Notes under the pieces: generated by a model
The model's input: only the letters and a program-made list of their open reading frames with translations
What the model was told of the DNA's origin: nothing
Databases searched by the model: none
Source: Baylisascaris procyonis
Lineage: Eukaryota; Nematoda; Chromadorea; Rhabditida; Ascarididae
Length of the DNA stretch: 64,000 nt
Reading direction: 5' to 3'
Assembly (NCBI GenBank): GCA_037389465.1
Contig: JAZARR010000078.1
Span: 4,586,501 to 4,650,500, forward strand
Made by a program: the position numbers and the translations under genes
Shown here: positions 1-15,100 of the stretch, in pieces
How positions within the stretch are numbered: the stretch's first letter is position 1
Layout: each line of letters begins with the position of its first letter

Positions 1-3000
1 GTCGGCACAATTAGTAAATGAGTTTGAATGAACTATAAATTGGATTTAATTAAATGCACTAAGGCAGCGCACCTACCGAAAAGGAAAATCACCGAGTGTC
101 TGTGTTCATGACTCTTCGAAACTCCAGTGCCAATATGTACAGGAATAGGTGGTGGTTCTTTCTCGCTGAATGATTCGCCGTCGACACTACCTTGCTCAGC
201 ACATGTGCGCGAGCTGGGCGCACATCCCATCTGTAAAATTATATACCACACTGGGAAGATATAGACGCCTCAAGTGAACTATTCACGATTGGTAGATCAC
301 CTAGCAGTGCTTATGACATGAGAAAGCTATCATACAAGTATGTTTACACGAAAAGTGAAAAGCGGAACTGTGTGATACGAAGTCGTATATATCGTTGAAT
401 CGATGCTGTTGAAGGAGAAAGAAGAACAAAAAAAAAGAAAAGAAAACTCAAAACTCAGAACCATTTTTATGGTCTTGATTTCATTTGAACATATCGCCAT
501 CAACCGGCATTGCCAACACACCGCTGCGAATATCTCACCAAGCGAATCCATTGAATAATGGCTATTTCCTAATAAACCATACTAAATGAAAGCTCCTTCG
601 AGTCTTTAGGGGATTCTTTTATAGCCGAAATTCTACGGTTTCAGCTACATTCGTTTTTTTCGAAGAATATAAATGAAAAAATGGACGATGCAATTAGCTA
701 TGAAATCATCGACAAGCTCGCAAATGCAAAATTCTAGTCTTACCGAAAAGCTCGCATTAGCTTGAATAGGCACAAGAAAATGAAGATTTGCGCTGAAGAT
801 ACATCATGAATATCGACTACTCTTGTCAATGCAACCCTCCACTCTCCCTCTCCTCCTCATCCTCGAATAAAGGCCTGAGAGTCGTTGAAGCCTTAGGATT
901 GAAAAAAACATGGCCCTTCGAGAAGTTATACATTCATCAGAAGCTTTTTCCTTGAAATATATCCAAATAAAACTTTAAATCCCTTGGCAACACATCAAGC
1001 ATCGATTCAAAAAGTAACGTCGAGAATAAATAAGGAATTCTCAAAATGGCAGCGATCATACGGGATCTTGAATTATTTTCATAAGCTCGTTCTATCAAAT
1101 TTTTTGAAATTTTCGCAGTCAAAAACATAAGCTCAAACAAAGAGAAGCAAATTGAAAAAATGTATAACGGAATTTTGTTCTCATAAAAGTGAAAAATATT
1201 CGTCATGAAATTCATATGGATCATGAATTCAATCATTCATTTCACTTGTTGGCGGTGAGATGCAATAGATTAAAAGAGAAGCAAAGAAATTGAACGTTGA
1301 AAGTTAGAGAAAATAAATGATTACAAATCAGCTGTAATTAACGATTTGAATCAATTCAATGAGCAGATTTCTCTCTAGGTGAGTCTATAACCGTTAATAA
1401 ACAAATGAGCTCTTTTCACCTATGCGAAGCGTTAAATTGAAATTTTCATCACTTAATTATGCGCCTTCAAAGTGACTCAACTTAGCACTATGCACTCTAT
1501 ATTTACTGGAATGCGTTAAGACGACAGATGAATAAGTGAGATTGTTAGTGACTTTCAAGAAGTTAGCTACTTATAGTGACTTGAAATATGCTATCAAGTT
1601 AAATCTTCTTAAAAATAATTAACGTCAATGAACTCGACTTGCAGAAAATTATTTTGCTTAGCTTAAGAGCTCAAAAATGGTTCCACTTTAATTTAGAATA
1701 ATTCAATCTAACTTAAAACTACTTGAAAACATAAATAACAAGTACGGCCTCAAAAGATCAACAATTTAATGAAGCCTAAAAACGAACGACGAATGCTTGA
1801 ATTTTGTAAATCACAAAAGCATTAAAACAGAATTAAAAATCTCAACAAAATTACCGAGAAAATTGCTCATAAAAAGTTGCGCATCAAATTTCGAAGGAAC
1901 ATAAAGCGCATTTTTCTCCATAAAATTACAATGAAAAAAGGCTCTAAAATAGTATCGTAATTGAGGATATTTGAAACATTTTGAAAAATGCTTCAAACCA
2001 TTCTAAAAAAAACTTACTAACGAGCGAAAAAAGGGTCTCTATGTAAGAACACTTAATTCATTTCTTCCTTCACAATTATCCCTTCACTTTGGCCACTGAT
2101 TTTTATTTCAGATTTATAGAGCCATAGCAAATTTAACAACTTCAGATGGCAACCCTTTATTTCGCATATGTAAGAAAAAATCACGCAAAAAATGTTAAAT
2201 GAGGAAAACCGCTCAGTGATTTCCTTTTATATTTGGAAAGAAGTGTGATAGACAAAGAAAAACAAGAGATCGGCGAGTATTAAAACTGAACTGAAAATTA
2301 GACTAGTCGTTACAAACGATTCTCAACACAGATACGAAATTGCTCTCAAACTTCACGAATAACAAATGAAACTTAATACGACTTTCAAAATAAAAATTAA
2401 AGGATATAGAATCCGAAAGTGAAATGAGCAATGGTGGCTCATAGCTCGATTCCTTTTTTACTGAGTGGGACTTGATTTGTAGCACATCCTGAACAACAGC
2501 TCCGGCTAAAATTCATGATGGTTTGTTCAAAAGCCAGAATACTGATACTACATTCAACCCGAAGTTGAAGCTTTAAGGCTTTTTCATCTGCTCAATTCGT
2601 TCGCCTAAAGCACGCATTAAGAGAAAAGAGTATTGATAATAGAAGATTCTAGCGAAACGAAGTAAATGTCGCTATTTAATTAGAAAGGTAGCACAAAAAG
2701 CATTTCACTCATGAACGAAGAACCACATATGATGGTCACTCGGGACGTCACGGCGGATTAGATCGCTGAGGAAGCCGTTTTCTCGATGGAAGCATCTGCC
2801 GCTATGAGGTTGGCGCGTAACGTAATAAACTCCGCCCCCAAAATAATCATCCCAACTCTAGGCGATACTTCTATCATCCACGCATAGCAGCAAATCCTTT
2901 GACGCATCGAAAGGCATTGAATACAACGAGCTAAGAATTGCATGAGAAGTGAAGTGAATTATTTCCGATCGTTGAGTAAAATTCTATTTCATATCATCGT

Positions 3001-6000
3001 ACAATTAACCATTATCCTAGAAAGCAATCAGGCTAGTATCTAATTCTAAGTCTAGTGGGAGCGAGCAGCTGCTCCACTGAAGAGACGAGATCTTATTGAA
3101 GCATGTGAATGATTTGACCACTGCAAATAGCATATGTGATTACCATCTTTCTTAGACAATGCAAGCGATATGAATAAGCAATAAACTAGTTAACTGCATC
3201 ACGTACGTCAATAGTTTTTTTTTAATAAAGCAAAGAAAGGGTCATAACCACTTTCCCCACTGGTTACGGGATATCTGGTGCGATGATTCATGGAATACTG
3301 CCTTGTTAAATGGACGTCGCTTCATGGCGTATTAAATTCCACTGTTCTCTACTCTAAGCTATTTTTACCAGGCTTGCAAGGAAACACTCAAGTTGTTCTT
3401 ATATTTTGCTGTGATCATTGCTGAGGAATAACCAATGTCTTTTGTTCGAAATTATACGCCCAAGAGGTTCGGTTCATCAGTTAGTAAATGCTGAGCGGTG
3501 TCTTGCATCAACATCGACTTTCATTAGGATCGCTCTTTTTTGGCACTAATATAGCGATAAGGATCGCATCGATGCTAGTGTTGGCGGATGCCACTTTCAT
3601 GTCCCTTCGTCACATGTACGTCAACAGCCATCTCTCGACAAGCAAGCATTGCTACCGACTTATACTTTCAAACGCTCGCATTTCCGCTTGGATTTGTTCG
3701 AAAACTGGTTCAGTACACAAAACTACGATGTTAATCCACTTTTAAATGTCTCTGGTAGATTGTACTAAAATTTCAAAAAAAAAGAAGCGCAAAATCACAC
3801 GACACAAAAGATGAAATAAAAACTCGTTCACTATATTCTTTCGAAATTTTGTTGGTTCAACTACTTTCATTGTCATTACCCTCTACTTTTCATATAGTCC
3901 AGTTGTTCTATAAATAATGGGAATCTTTTCGTACTTTACTTTTTCGAAGTGGAAAAACTTTGCTTCATCACATTTCCTCATAAAGCCTAGACTAGTCGCA
4001 ACTTTCATGCAACAAACACATCACGGTGGTAATGCGTTTTGCATCTTGATCCATTTGCGCAGCATACGGTTGCCTACGTCTAATTTACGTCAATGATTTC
4101 GAAATGCGAATGCCCTATTAATCTTGCATGCCGACGATATGAATGCCACAAGCATGAGCCACACTCTTTTATTCTCGAGAACTAGAAAGGGGAACCTTCT
4201 TATCATCGTTGATTGATATTGACCCAGATTAAGGGAATACTCGATGGGCATCATACTTGACTCAGATAAGTGATTTAATTTCGTTATTGAATTATGTGCA
4301 AATTCAAATTACTAAGTTTAACAGCTATGAATTCATCATTAACTAACAGTTGTATAATGTGCTTTCATGTAAATTAATTTGTGTATAGCATGAAAAATGA
4401 TTATTAGTTATGAGCGAAAATCACCTATGTAATTGGGTGTAGTTATTACATAGGAAGAGTCTAACCGTTTGATAAACGATGCCAGAATTTTGTGCTTAGA
4501 CATGGAAAGCACATAATGATCACACCTAGAAAGTTGACTGCTCCCCCTCTATTGGTGTGATCGCTCATCTCGGACGTAACGGCAACGATTGTGCTCTTCG
4601 ATCGCGCCTAATTAGAGGCGAAAAGGACGCCGCTCAAAACAATATTTGCACTGTGGGAAAGAGAACGCGCAATTATGTGCTTAAACGCTGTAAAATAACC
4701 GCCTATCGCTTACAAAACGTACCGGTCATACGGTAAGAACATTTCCCAAATCCACTCATCTATAGTCAAATGTTGTCGTATCCGTTCATTATATGAGCGC
4801 TAAAGTCGCTACTATGGTGGCCTGTATTAGTTGAAGCGAACTCATTCATATTCGATAAGGGCCCTCACATAAAGTAATACGAAATTTTCATTCCGATTCA
4901 TGAATGTTGAAAGATACAATTGATTTATGCTATGGTAGTATAGACCAATTTCATGCGGTATTTCTTGTCTGCCACATGCTAGTATAGTAATTCCCTTTCC
5001 AAGGGGGACCACATGAGCACTATTTGAGGAAGATATATCAGTAAAAACAACCGGTTAGAGATTTGCAAGGTATGGCCGTGTTCTCTTCTGTGCTTCCATG
5101 TAAGAATGGAGATACTGGAAATTCATTATCCTCAAAAGTCAGGTTACGCTATATCACTTATCCAGCCATAAGTTGCGCTCTAGAACAGCTTAATTGGAAT
5201 GTGGACACTAGCCACCAGTTGCACCCGTCTTATCACATCATTTTTATACAATTATTTAAACATGCAAATTCATCTTGCTATTGCAGTCGATGAATAAATC
5301 ATCAATTGATTCTCACGAGCTTGCTGTTTCCGTTCAATCGGGTCTCTCCTATTTGTGGCTGGATCAGTGGCTGCATGAAATTCATCCTTGATAAGTTCTT
5401 CACCTTCTGTCATGGATCCTTGAGGTAGCAGCTGCATATTGACGAACTCAATAAAGACTGGATTATTAATAGTTAAGGGTGTCGACGAACGAGAGTATTT
5501 ATTATGCGTTCAGATCCTCTTCATGTTGTCTTATGAATCGTCATCGAAAGAAAGCGTTTTTAAATAGCAAATTATTAACTCGTTCTATTGATGGACTGGG
5601 AGCATTACATGCATTATTAGCAATGAAACTAATTACTTGCACAAGCTCTATTTTGTACTTCGATTTGCTTATTATCACATGCAAACGACCTTGATGCGTT
5701 TCAAATTCTTCTGATTTATCACCAATGGAATCCTGATGCAATAGGCATAAAAATATTGGCATAAGATTTCCCTCATCGATGCTCCCTATGCACTGTGTTC
5801 AATTGCAAAAGTCGGTCCCATCAACGATGCGGTTACTTCGATAATTAGAGGGAATGAGAAGGAGATTGAAAGTATTTGTTGGCTACGTAGACGGATTTTG
5901 TGAATGGCGACGAGAAGAGTGCAAACCCTGAGGGATAAGAGTGTGTACGTGTTACCATCTCTACAGGCAAATACAACATCTGCCAGCAAAAAAAAAAAAA

Positions 6001-9000
6001 AATTTATTTATTGTTATGATTGTACGACAATTTATGGTTTAATCAATGAAACATCTGTTCAGGCGTGAGATATTTAATTTGTGATAGAGCATGATCAAGT
6101 TATTTTTTTTGTTTTTTTTTTACTGCATTATTACAGGATATGAATGACTACAGAACGCCTGCTTGTAATAGCTTGCAATGTGGAGAGAAGGGGAGAGGAG
6201 AGGAGGGTGGAGAGAATGCGAGAAGGTGAAGGTTATTGCCCTCGTTGTCTAAAATTGAAATTAAATTTTGAGGAAGATTTGTATTATATTTCATTGTAGA
6301 TATAGGTCTCATTCATTAGGATTTAATTTATAAAGCTTGTGAGTCCAGCTTTTCTTCCTTCGTTCATGACTATTTTCTGTCTTATTGTGGCCCCCAAGAC
6401 CGAGGGGACTCGTCCTTCTCAAAAAAAAAACCCTTATAACCTCAAATGTCTTTTCAATTTGTACTACTGTATGCATGATGTCGACTATGAGAAAATTACC
6501 TGCAAAAGTGGAAATGATATGCAAAAATCTTTTCATTCCTCATAATTACTTCATGGGTTCATTTATATGGGAAGACAGGAAGCCAGAACACGCATCTACA
6601 CATTAGGTTGATGAGTGAATGCATCCGTCTGTCACACTTTACATATTTTTCTTCCTTCATTAACAATCTACACTTCACATACTATTTTTCTCAGATCATT
6701 TTATGGCATCTTTTTTGCTTCGTCTAAACATTACACTATTGAGAAACAACAAATGAAATATTGAATGCTTACTGAGCGCAATGAATTGCAATGCACTTCG
6801 ATAGGAAAACGATCTCTAAGCTACTTTGAATATAAAACTTTGAATATAACAAATTTTTAACTATAAAAACCCTCCTTACATATTGCTTTCATAAAAGATA
6901 TTCAGTTGTTAATGGTTGCATGCCATCTCATTATAAAATTTATTTGTTCAACATATGAGTTGCTATGCTTGCTGAGGCAAGGATTAACTATTGCACTGTT
7001 GGTAGATTCTAATCCAATTCTGATAGCCAAAATAGTGTTTCCGTTTTGTATCTAAAGTTTGTACCCCTATGTATTTTGCCTTCTTCTGCCATAATGTATC
7101 GCTTTCTGGTCTCGATATATTCTTAGCGGCTCTCAGGATATTCCTATTAGCTCACCAGGCTGGAACTTGAAAATTATTTTAGAGCTTCTTTCTCAACCAA
7201 AGATTGATATTTATGAAAATTAGATGATCAAGGTTAAGAGGCTAAATATAAGCGAAAGAAGATCAATTAAAACGCGGTAGAATTTCTAAACGAAAATCTG
7301 CATTGTGAAGAGGTTAAAAGAAGTCGTTTTTTTTTTTTTGTTTTTCTCTACTTGCCCTAACACTGCCTCGGATCATTAATAAATTGCTCATAAATCATAT
7401 GCACAAAAAAAAGAGTTTATGTCGACGAACGAATGCATCATAAACACATTGCCACTATTATAAATCGTCGTCAAAATATTCGCCAAATATTTACGATACC
7501 TTGTTGAAAATAATTTTTACAACTTTAAACGATTTCATTGTTTATCATGATATTGAGCAATTTGTAATCACAGTGAACTGCTGAGGTTACGATTAAATAA
7601 GATTAATAATCTCGATTTAATTAGTTGCAAAAAAATCTCATATTTAGCAACGATTTTACATGGTACGTTTTCATATAAACATTGGAGATTGCTTCAGTCA
7701 ATATTTTCCCATGTGGGAAAAACCTCATTTACAGGTAAGTCTTAGGCACTGAAACTTGCTCGAATTGTTAAGAATAGACTTTTTATAAATGGCAATTCTC
7801 ATTTATAGAAATGCGTTCAAAATAGCTGTGATATCTTCAGTAGCAATGAGAGGTTTACCAGCTAAATATTCGAATAAATACTGGAAAGAGGCGATTTAGT
7901 ACGGCATAGATTTTCTCTCTTAACACCGTACCAGATTCCGCATCATCCACATCTACGCTGAATGCTAACATCCCTTGTAGCTTCTTTATCTGCCAATGGC
8001 TATGACCGATCATCACATTTCCTTTATTAGTAAATAAAATTCATCGTTAATGTTTCGACAGTACACTTTGCAATATACCTTCATCAGATTCTACAGCGAT
8101 TAGCAGATGTGCTTCTGCGCCTTTATATATGCTTCCATTCAATGTTTTCTTGATATTGTTAACTCTTTATCAGCCGTTCAAAGCTTGACGATCGTCAGAA
8201 TGCACATTCTGTTGTTTAGCATCACAATTGCAAATACTTTCTAGGAACTCAATTCGAACGTATGCACATAAGCATAAAGACATTCATGATTTACGACAAT
8301 TACTAGATCATTATCAAATCGTTATTTACTAATAGCACGCTCTTAGGGACAAACCATGTGATAGTGTGTGACCGTAAGCAATGACGACCGTAAGCACAGC
8401 TCTCCCCAAGTCTGCTTTATCAGAGGTATGCAATTCTAGTAGCCTCAAATAGCCTGATGCATAACAAGAGTGAACCTGTTGAAAGTGGCCATGAGATGGC
8501 AAGTTTTTTTTTGTTTTTTTACTGAAACTAGCAATTTCAAGGTGCCGACAAGAAAGGTTATATAAAGTATATAAAACTGCCACACGAAAGGTATACAAAG
8601 CAATTTAAAAATAAGGCGTTTGCAATTTTTTGTGTTAAGTGGCTTTTCAATGTGCCCACTCGTAGACATCTTATTTCACTTTTTTAAGCGCCGCTTTATG
8701 TTTCCACTTACTGTACTCGAATTGGAACATTTCGACTCATCTCAATACATTAATTTGGTAGAATTGACGGTGAAGGGGATTCTTTGTAGAAGGACAAAAT
8801 GCTCGCAAATGATCTTTCCATAGTTCATCATGAATGGCTGGCGTCGTTACTCAACGACAAACAAGACCACACATCATCACTACCACCGATTCCCACTGAA
8901 ATAGCCATTAACGATTGCTGTAACTTCTCATAAAGAAAAATTATAAAAGTAAAGTAGCTGAAATAAGAAGCATTCTTAACAGACTCATATAATACAAAAT

Positions 9001-9126
9001 AGTCTTGCAGAATTACTATACCTGTAGCACTGATTTTTCATTTCAGAAAGACCCATCCAATTCTTACATAGTTTTATATGCGACACTATGTTCGTTAAAT
9101 ATGCATCAGTATAAACTTCGCCTTAT
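1..9126. other. No supported gene; AT-rich intergenic DNA
   Basis: Only short open frames (under 90 codons) without paired splice signals or known motifs. A 15-A run at 5988-6002, T-runs near 6.1 kb and a purine-rich tract at 6180-6234 are the visible structures. Small or widely spaced exons could be missed by eye. Confidence 0.6.
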
Positions 9127-9127
9127 A

Positions 9128-9174
<47 letters not shown>

Positions 9175-9189
9175 ATATATATATATATA
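9127..9189. repeat. (ATAA)n microsatellite running into (AT)n
   Basis: About twelve perfect ATAA units followed by a short (AT) run. No gene is adjacent. Confidence 0.95.
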
Positions 9190-12100
9190 CCTTTATATAT
9201 ACTTCAATTATATTTCAGTGTCATTGAAAAGTTCGAGAGGAACTGCATACCGCAAACATAATACTGCGCCCTCCAGGCGTCGTTTGTTATGACTGAAATT
9301 TTTAGCGTCGCAACGATATTTAGCTGCTTTATCAAGAAGACCACAATTGGAGAAGTATTTCGCTCGAATCTTATTTATTAATTTGGCGTTATGACATATT
9401 GAACGGAACGTAAAGATTATTTCATGGAGAAGATTGGTGATTTTCAAACAACTGTAAAGTTTTATAGATCTGAAAATTTCTGCGGTAAAAATTAACTATT
9501 CCACCTTGCCACTCTAATTTTCGCCATCTGGTTAAGAACCTTTCTTTTTCCGCATGGTGATGGTTTTATTGATGCTTAGGAAATCGCTTTCAGCGTTTAT
9601 CGTCGTAGCCAAAATTTTAAATCCTAACTGAAATACTCATTATACATTTATTTAGCATGGAACACATATCGGCATTAGTCTCGTAAAAATTAAAAATTTG
9701 ACTGAAGTTAGTGCATTCAAAGCATCTTCGCTTTTTATCGGTCGTAATTGTCACTTATATTGAGGAATACCTAAGAGGAATTTTCTTTATACTTATTATA
9801 CGTTTTATTTCACCATTCCGGCAAAAAAACCTGCTATCGCACTCACTAGGCAATTTTTTTTTTTTTGCTACCTTAACATATCTAAGGATGGACAAATTGC
9901 ATGAAGCGAAACAAACTAGGTTGCTGCCATCTTCACCGCAAACGATGAATCGTGATTGTGGATGTGTTACAAAAATAGTGGACTGATAATGACACCTTTG
10001 CTGTGTATGAATGCAGAAGCTGCAGTTGTCATTAGTTGATTCGAATGGATAGAACCGAAGCTCATTTGACTGTTTTATCATAGAGTTGCCTTCAGTACAG
10101 TATTTCTGGGCTCTACTAATTCGCACCTTACAATCAAATTTTATGCACCAAGCATGTACACATTTAAATACCATGCCGCCTCCCTAGTTCCTTCACTCCA
10201 GCTACCTTTTCTTGCGTTTTTGCATATAATGCTATAAATCATAAACGGCGAGCCTATGTTCATTCACTATTGCTCCCTCAGTCAATTGGTCTCGCTTTAA
10301 TTGCTTGGCAAGATTTTTGTTTTGGTGCACTGAAACAGTCAACGAATCAATGAGCAATCCATCTGCGATGAAGTGATGATACGAATAAGTAGGTATATTT
10401 CAGAGGGGAAGGATAGGGTGGAAAAGGAAGAACAAAGAGTAAGGAAGAGGAAAGGAGGGTGCGACAGCTGGACGCTTGCATCAAATTTGCATTTGGCAAG
10501 ATCGTTTATTCAAATGGGCACATTTTGTGTGAAGTGTCAGCGCGTAGAGCCACAAATCTCGGTGACAAATCTCGTCATCGAGTCGCAGTTAGCACGCCTG
10601 TTAAAGCTGGCCTCATCGTCTCGCTAACTAAAATTGGCATTTCGTTAGTTTACAATTGTTTGATTATTCTATGCCAATCTCGGAATCAAAAAACTTCAAA
10701 TGCTTTCAGTATTTTTAAAAATTTCCGCCTTTAATTTAAGCGTTTCCAGATGCAAGATAGAGAGGAATAAAATTGATCTAAGGTAAGGGTCGCTAGGGGA
10801 GGAGAGCTGGCTAGAAAGGGAGGCCAGAGGTTTTCAGCGAGTTAGCGAGGATTCTTTTGGTGTTGCACAGTTGCATATGCGGAAATATGCATGCATTTTT
10901 TTTGTCATGATACAATGTAGTTTCCATTGCTAATCACTTTTTTCCGCATTTCATATACCCGTCGGTTCCGTAGAGAGACGAAGATGCTGTTGAATGCACA
11001 CGAAACACGTTCAGTTTCAGATTACAATCGGTGAGTCGACAGCAAAGTCAGTGATGCCCGCTAAACGGATGCCAGTGTGTGCACGGTGCTCTCACAAGCG
11101 ACCACTTGTCGTTTGTTCTCCTCCTCAAAAATCAAAAGCAACTGCATTACAACCAGCTGTTTCCTAGCCAATAGAAAAATCGTCAAAGCACTATCATAGT
11201 TGTATCTTTTAAACTTTAGTATTCCCGCATATTCATCATCATATATTCATATTAAGGTATTGCTCGGCTAGTTGACTGCAGATGCTCCACTTAGATGAGA
11301 TTTGATCAAATGCTCACAGCTTTATGATAGAAAAATGCATCACAGTTCTGGAAGTGTTCTTCAGCTAAGAAAGTAGATCAATTGAAAAAAAAATTGCCGG
11401 TTCGAGTTTCAGCTCGAAGGAAGAGATAGATGAATAGTCTTCAAGTTTATTTAGATTATACTACTATAAAAAAACTTATCAACAAACTCTGTTGCGTAAG
11501 TTCCTTTTTTTTCGGGCTACCATGCATTAGCGAATCGTTTGCTTTTTCTTTAAACAGTTTTATTTTGCGCAAGAACAAACTATAGAAATTTTATATCAAG
11601 CTGTGAAATTGCAGTAATTTTCTCCTTAAAATATTGAGGAATAAAGATTAGAATGCATATGCATATTTCTAGCTTCATTTCTGCAAACTACCGAGCTATT
11701 CATATCAAAAATACATCGTATTTTAATTTAAAATCGCTTCAAATTTGCTAAAATATTGAGAACCGAAAAAGTATGCTGTTTGCAGTTCCCTCAATAGCAT
11801 CACTCGAATTTTCGCGGCATTTGCGCGAGCATTCGCCACAAAAATGTTGTTCATTGGATTAAAAAAAAAAAGTTGTGTTGTCTCGGAATTTATATGCGAA
11901 TGGGCAGTAACGTTTTGAAGGATCGCTCTCGTCAGGTCGCCGCCTCGTTACGCGGCCCAAACATAGCGCACCGTTTAACGTTGCAGATTCTTATCTGTGC
12001 TCGCTTCGATGCCAGCGAAACAACTTCGCAACGACAACAACCCCTCGCGGGATGCTCAGCGAACGATGGCAGAAATTCTCGCCCTCAAACCTGGCCGGCG

Positions 12101-15100
12101 CCATTGTGCTGAAACCTTCCCTCGCTTCTGAGTGAAATGTTGTCTTGCTGTGCCCCATTTATAAACTCACAGTGATCCTTTCTGCTCTTCATGACAAAAT
12201 TCCGAAAGGAGTTTGGGTATTAAAAGACACTCCCCTTAGATTGTCTTAAAATACGTTCTCCTTCAGCATGTGATACCTAAAAACTTCCTTCATTTGAGAC
12301 TATTTATTCATTTCAACGTCCTGAAAACACAAGATACATCTGAAGTGTTCGTTATAATACAGCAGGCAACCAGCCATCGCTACAAACTTTTCGAAGCTTC
12401 TGCTCCAAGGGATCTATTTTAAATGATTTCAGCACAAATTTAATAGCCTTTCTTTAGTCTTTTTGAGAAATTGTTTTGTAATTCAAAATAGCAGATTTAA
12501 TGCTTGTCTATCACCACATCCAAGGCCACTTCTCTGATATTTTGGCAATAGTCAGAGGAACTGTGCAATGTGTGAAGCTCTTTGCGGTTGTTGTTAAAGA
12601 AAACTGCAGTAATGGTCAAGGCCTGTTCTTAACGCTGACATCTCTACACGTATTCCTCGTTTCCGGTTGAACTTGAAAAGGCTTGCGACTTCTAGAAATG
12701 TTATTGCTTATACAGTTGCATTTGTGCGTTCTTGAATATTTTTTACAGTACTTTCTTAAGAGTGCATCAAAAAAGGTATTCACAGAGACTGAGGTCATTA
12801 AAAAAGAGTTATTAATATCATAAGCAGAACCGTTAGGCCAGTGTTAAAGAACTCGCCCCGTATGTTAGATGTCGTCCTCGGATCAGTTGTCAAATTTGGC
12901 GGTGAGAAAGTGTTAGCGACACCCGATGTTAGTGGGTTATTGCTCAGAGAAACGGCACTTCATTCGTGACACCTTTTTTACACGAAGCGATGCTTATCTC
13001 CATGTCAGCGGCGTCTACAAGGGCGCTCAAGGAAGCACGCAGACTCGTGACGACACCATGCCAGCACATTCAACCACCACCACGGCATGTCACGTCATTC
13101 ACCGCGCTCTGCATCCTCGCATCTGAAACACGGAAAAAAAAGTTGATATTTTGTAGATTCAATGCGAAGACCGCTAGTTGCACAGCTCAATTTATAGAAC
13201 TGGTGAAAGAGCCTCTGCTAAACCGAACGATCTCCTTTGTAGATGGTTCACCGATTGCAAATTCCCTTGTCAAAATCCTTTCTGCTTCATTAATTGCAAA
13301 TTAGAACTGGTTGGACTTAAGCAACAAAGAACAATGAGCGAAAGTGCTCCGAGTAACTCGCTTAGAGCATCTGTATAGAAAGCAGAAAGTCAGAGGTTTC
13401 GATCTCGTTTACATACAATTTTTCTACTCATAATCATCATCATCACTTAAGCATCGATTTGACCGCAAATGAATATAGCAATAGGCGTCCATCACTTTTT
13501 CAATATTTAATGCCAACAACACCCCAAAAGCACAACAAGCATATTTAAGCATCGTGTAAATAAAGCCTTGCCATTAGAAATAAGATTGCCTTCAACTTTA
13601 TTCGCATAACTCCTTTCAAAGGATGACTTGCCTTATTAAAACAATTACACAACTTGCTAGGAAACAATCACACGACAACAAAAAACGTTTCCACTATCAA
13701 ATGCCCATTTGAAAACAATACGAAATGGATGATATTGCCTTCCATCCTTCGTTGCGTTTAGAGATAGAAACCGTATTTTTATATATTGCGCTACCAATAA
13801 ATGCTTCGAGGCAAATGTGCTTTTCGCAATTCGCAGCTTCAGACTCTGCCAAGGGAAATCTGATGGCGCATTCGCAAACGAGGAGACACATCCAAGAAGC
13901 GCAATCACAATTTCATATTTTTTCATGGCTTCGAACATCACCTTGGGGAATACTTCGATTTCGTATCACTTTTGGTCGAGTGCTTATAGCCTTTGAGGAG
14001 GTGCGATTCGATTTGACGACTCGCGCCGGTTACCATCCTCCGCTCAACAACAATGAATCGACACGTGCAAATGCAATCGCATCGCACAATGTCGTCGCAC
14101 TTCCCTGCAGCCGTCTTCACACGCTACGGTAGTCGCTTTGATACCGTAGTTGTGCTGGCTGAATTCTTTGAAAGACGGCATTTTTTTTCTTTGTTATTCG
14201 GCGCCATCCATTTGGATCGTGTGAAATTTTGGTTAAACTAGCACGACAATGCAAAGAAAAAAAAACTATTGTAAACATACAGATGAAGGAGAGAAATTCT
14301 TAGCGTCGAATGTATACATCTTTCTTTTTTCTTCTTTGATGCTCAACGAAGATGCGTTATTTCTCACAGAAAAATCATTTTTGGTGTTAGATGTCAGCAG
14401 TTGCAAAAGTTAGAGAATTTAAGTTTCCATCACTGATGAAAAGAACAACCAAAGGAAACAGCAATGATCGAATAGATGTGCATGCTCAAAGAAGTAGATA
14501 ATAAGTCTTAAAACAGTTCTTTTGCTTTTGAGCTTTGTTTTTCACTTCGTTTTTGATGATTTCTTAAGCAAAATTGAGTCGATTTGAAGTATTCATTGAA
14601 ATAATTTTTCGCCAGTACTCATTTTTCTGCACTTCCTATAAAAACAGTGAGGGGAACGCTGTCGGAATAAAAACAGAGAGAGGTTTTTATGAGCATTCAC
14701 AGGAGCAAAAGGTTGAATGCGTCAATAGCGATAGAGTTGGCAGAATGGAGGCATCATAGCTTTTTTCTTTTCGTTTTGCACTGGAACATTGCGATGTCTG
14801 TAGTGCTCATTCTCATAACACTATACATTGCAGTATACTTTGATTGGGCTTCTTTATTATTATTTTTGTAAATATGCTAATCTGAGACGAAAGGGTTTGT
14901 GAAAACTGAAAAACTTTGTGAAAAAAAATAGAATTCGGCAGAGGCAATCTCAAAAATTTCGAAACAAAAACCGAAGTGAAAAAATATGCGTCCTTGAATT
15001 CAACCAAAGTGTAAAATCTCATCTAACAAGAACAACATTTATCACGGGGTTTCAGTCGCAAATTTGAAGAACGATTTCAAAAACGACTTTGTTTATAGCG

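Noticed and set aside
9755..10174. 139-codon minus-strand open frame
   Set aside because: No domain or splice support; runs through a T-tract and reads as low-complexity lysines.
11062..11170. Short frame with CARCSHKRP reminiscent of a DM-domain start
   Set aside because: Only the CARC core matches; the rest of the DM zinc module is absent.
11396..11412. GGTTCGAGTTTC, resembling a tRNA B box
   Set aside because: The trailing bases do not fit GGTTCRANNCC and no A box or cloverleaf is visible upstream.
13725..14132. 135-codon plus-strand frame overlapped by minus-strand frames
   Set aside because: No known motif, and competing frames on the opposite strand are equally open.
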